19,227 nt of DNA from Thoreauomyces humboldtii (lineage: Eukaryota > Chytridiomycota > Chytridiomycetes > Spizellomycetales > Powellomycetaceae): contig JADGJA010000423.1 in the NCBI GenBank assembly GCA_027596035.1, positions 1-19,227 of the forward strand, read 5' to 3'. The notes beneath the pieces are model-generated. The model worked only from the letters and a program-made list of their open reading frames with translations. It was not told the DNA's origin and did no database searches. Positions 18,641-19,227 of this stretch are shown in pieces; position 1 is the stretch's first letter, and every line of letters begins with the position of its first letter. The translations under genes were made by a program, and so were the position numbers.

Positions 18641-18795
18641 AGGGGGTATGGCGTTCAGGCTATTCGACAGCATAATTGGCGTTTGCTGTCAAGCTATTCG
18701 ACAGTATCATTGGCGTTGATGCTATTTGACAGCCGAATTGGCGTTCGGCCCAGTTGCTGTCCAAGTTTCACGTCCGAACCTCTGTTACCCCCTGT
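18639..18795. repeat. 10-bp inverted repeat enclosing the 25-bp repeat array
   Basis: ACAGGGGGTA at 18639-18648 and its exact reverse complement TACCCCCTGT at 18786-18795 bracket about 137 bases. The left copy overlaps the last two bases of the palindrome. This could be terminal inverted repeats of a tiny non-autonomous element; no clear target-site duplication is seen. Confidence 0.6.
18659..18745 (+). repeat. Three 25-bp direct repeats
   Basis: GCTATTYGACAG followed by four variable bases and ATTGGCGTT starts at 18659, 18693 and 18721. A partial GGCGTTCAG precedes at 18650, and a TTGCTGTCAAG-like word recurs at about 18683 and 18753. Confidence 0.9.
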
Positions 18796-18862
18796 TTCAC
18801 CTTAGTAGCCCTACATACACTACCATCTACACAGCCACTTGGCCGAATCCCATTCCGGATTT

Positions 18863-19001
18863 CAAAAGTAGCAAAAGTAGCAAAAGTAGCCGTCAGATTC
18901 AAGTTTGGAAGCCGGGTCAGAAAATAATTTTAAAATCTTTTTTTTTATTTTTCCCCTATGGTCCGTCAACCCCCGTTTTGATGGCTACTTTTGCTACTTT
19001 T
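18863..19001. repeat. Foldback/MITE-like structure with perfect 19-bp inverted repeats
   Basis: CAAAAGTAG is repeated three times at 18863-18889. The 19-mer ending it (18873-18891) has an exact reverse complement at 18983-19001. The 91-bp loop is AT-rich (TTTTAAAATC plus a long T run). There is no coding capacity. Confidence 0.75.
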
Positions 19002-19075
19002 CTTTTCTCCATCTTTTCTCTCCATTAAATCTTTTATAAAATAGTAAACAGCTCGAAGGATGGAGCGAAAAAAAA

Positions 19076-19116
19076 CGTAGCAGGGCCTTTGCTACGCTTT
19101 GCTACGTTTGCTACTT
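19076..19116. mobile_element. Possible hAT-like transposon terminus with subterminal TTTGCTACG repeats
   Basis: CAGGGCCTTTGCTACGC starts at 19081; hAT element ends characteristically begin CAGGG or CAGNG. TTTGCTACG follows at 19088 and 19098, with a shortened copy at 19107, and CGTAGCA at 19076-19082 is the reverse complement of the 19090-19096 copy. Such short subterminal repeats are typical transposase-binding arrays. No transposase ORF or second end is visible in the window, so the call is tentative. Confidence 0.4.
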
Positions 19117-19227
19117 TTTTATCTGTTGACATGTTACTGACGCCTCCCCGGCCCCCTCCATCTCGGCTAACTTTTATTAATGAGATGAACGGCACCTTCC
19201 GACACAACGCTAACAGCGTCCCGATGT
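19117..19227. other. Right-end sequence, no feature recognised
   Basis: AT-rich then C-rich sequence following the GCTAC repeats. It may be element interior or flanking DNA; the window ends before this can be decided. Confidence 0.3.

Noticed and set aside
18659..18745. CRISPR-like spaced direct repeats
   Set aside because: Only three units, with internal variation and unequal spacers of 3 and 9 bases, in a eukaryotic context with no Cas genes.

Overview
The window looks like gene-dense fungal nuclear DNA. Genes are split by short GT-AG introns of about 44-94 nt, with TATA-like boxes close to starts, some AATAAA signals downstream of stops, and no bacterial operon signals. The gene set (an APC/C TPR subunit, a guanylate-binding-protein (GBP) type GTPase, a fungal-type fatty acid hydroxylase, a failed-axon-connections/GST-like protein) would suit an early-diverging fungus such as a chytrid. 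That lineage is an inference only.

Layout, left to right. 1-2971 (+): 5'-partial CDC16/APC6 gene with nine exons and a low-complexity, acidic C-terminal tail. 2972-4420: no supported gene. 4544-5980 (+): intronless gene for a secreted, very Lys/Ala/Gly-rich protein resembling a histone H1 tail, built of degenerate 27-41-residue repeats. 6391-8911 (+): a GBP/atlastin-like large GTPase with an N-terminal acylation signature. Its first exon is intact, but the rest carries two in-frame stops, a -1 frameshift and a damaged RD motif, so it is called a pseudogene. 8912-9757: no gene. 9758-10961 (+): five-exon multi-pass membrane protein of unknown family. 11549-13089 (-): one or two unrecognised genes; the downstream part is broken by an exact 23-bp tandem duplication. 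13820-14830 (+): intronless fatty acid hydroxylase superfamily enzyme with three histidine clusters. 15108-15515 (-): small hypothetical ORF. 15663-17144 (+): FAXC/GST-like gene in eight exons, one junction of which does not keep frame. 17145-17984: no gene. 17985-18626 (-): unrecognised ORF whose 5' end stops inside a palindrome.

The last 0.6 kb (18599-19227) is different in kind. It holds a perfect 42-bp palindrome, three 25-bp direct repeats, a perfect 19-bp inverted repeat around about 91 bp, and TTTGCTACG-type subterminal repeats next to a CAGGG end. This looks like mobile-element termini or nested MITE-like debris.

The genes show no operon-like joint function. The most distinctive contents are the polycationic secreted repeat protein, the decaying acylated GBP, and the repeat cluster at the right end. 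All exon structures were read by hand from splice consensus and remembered family patterns, with no alignment or transcript data.
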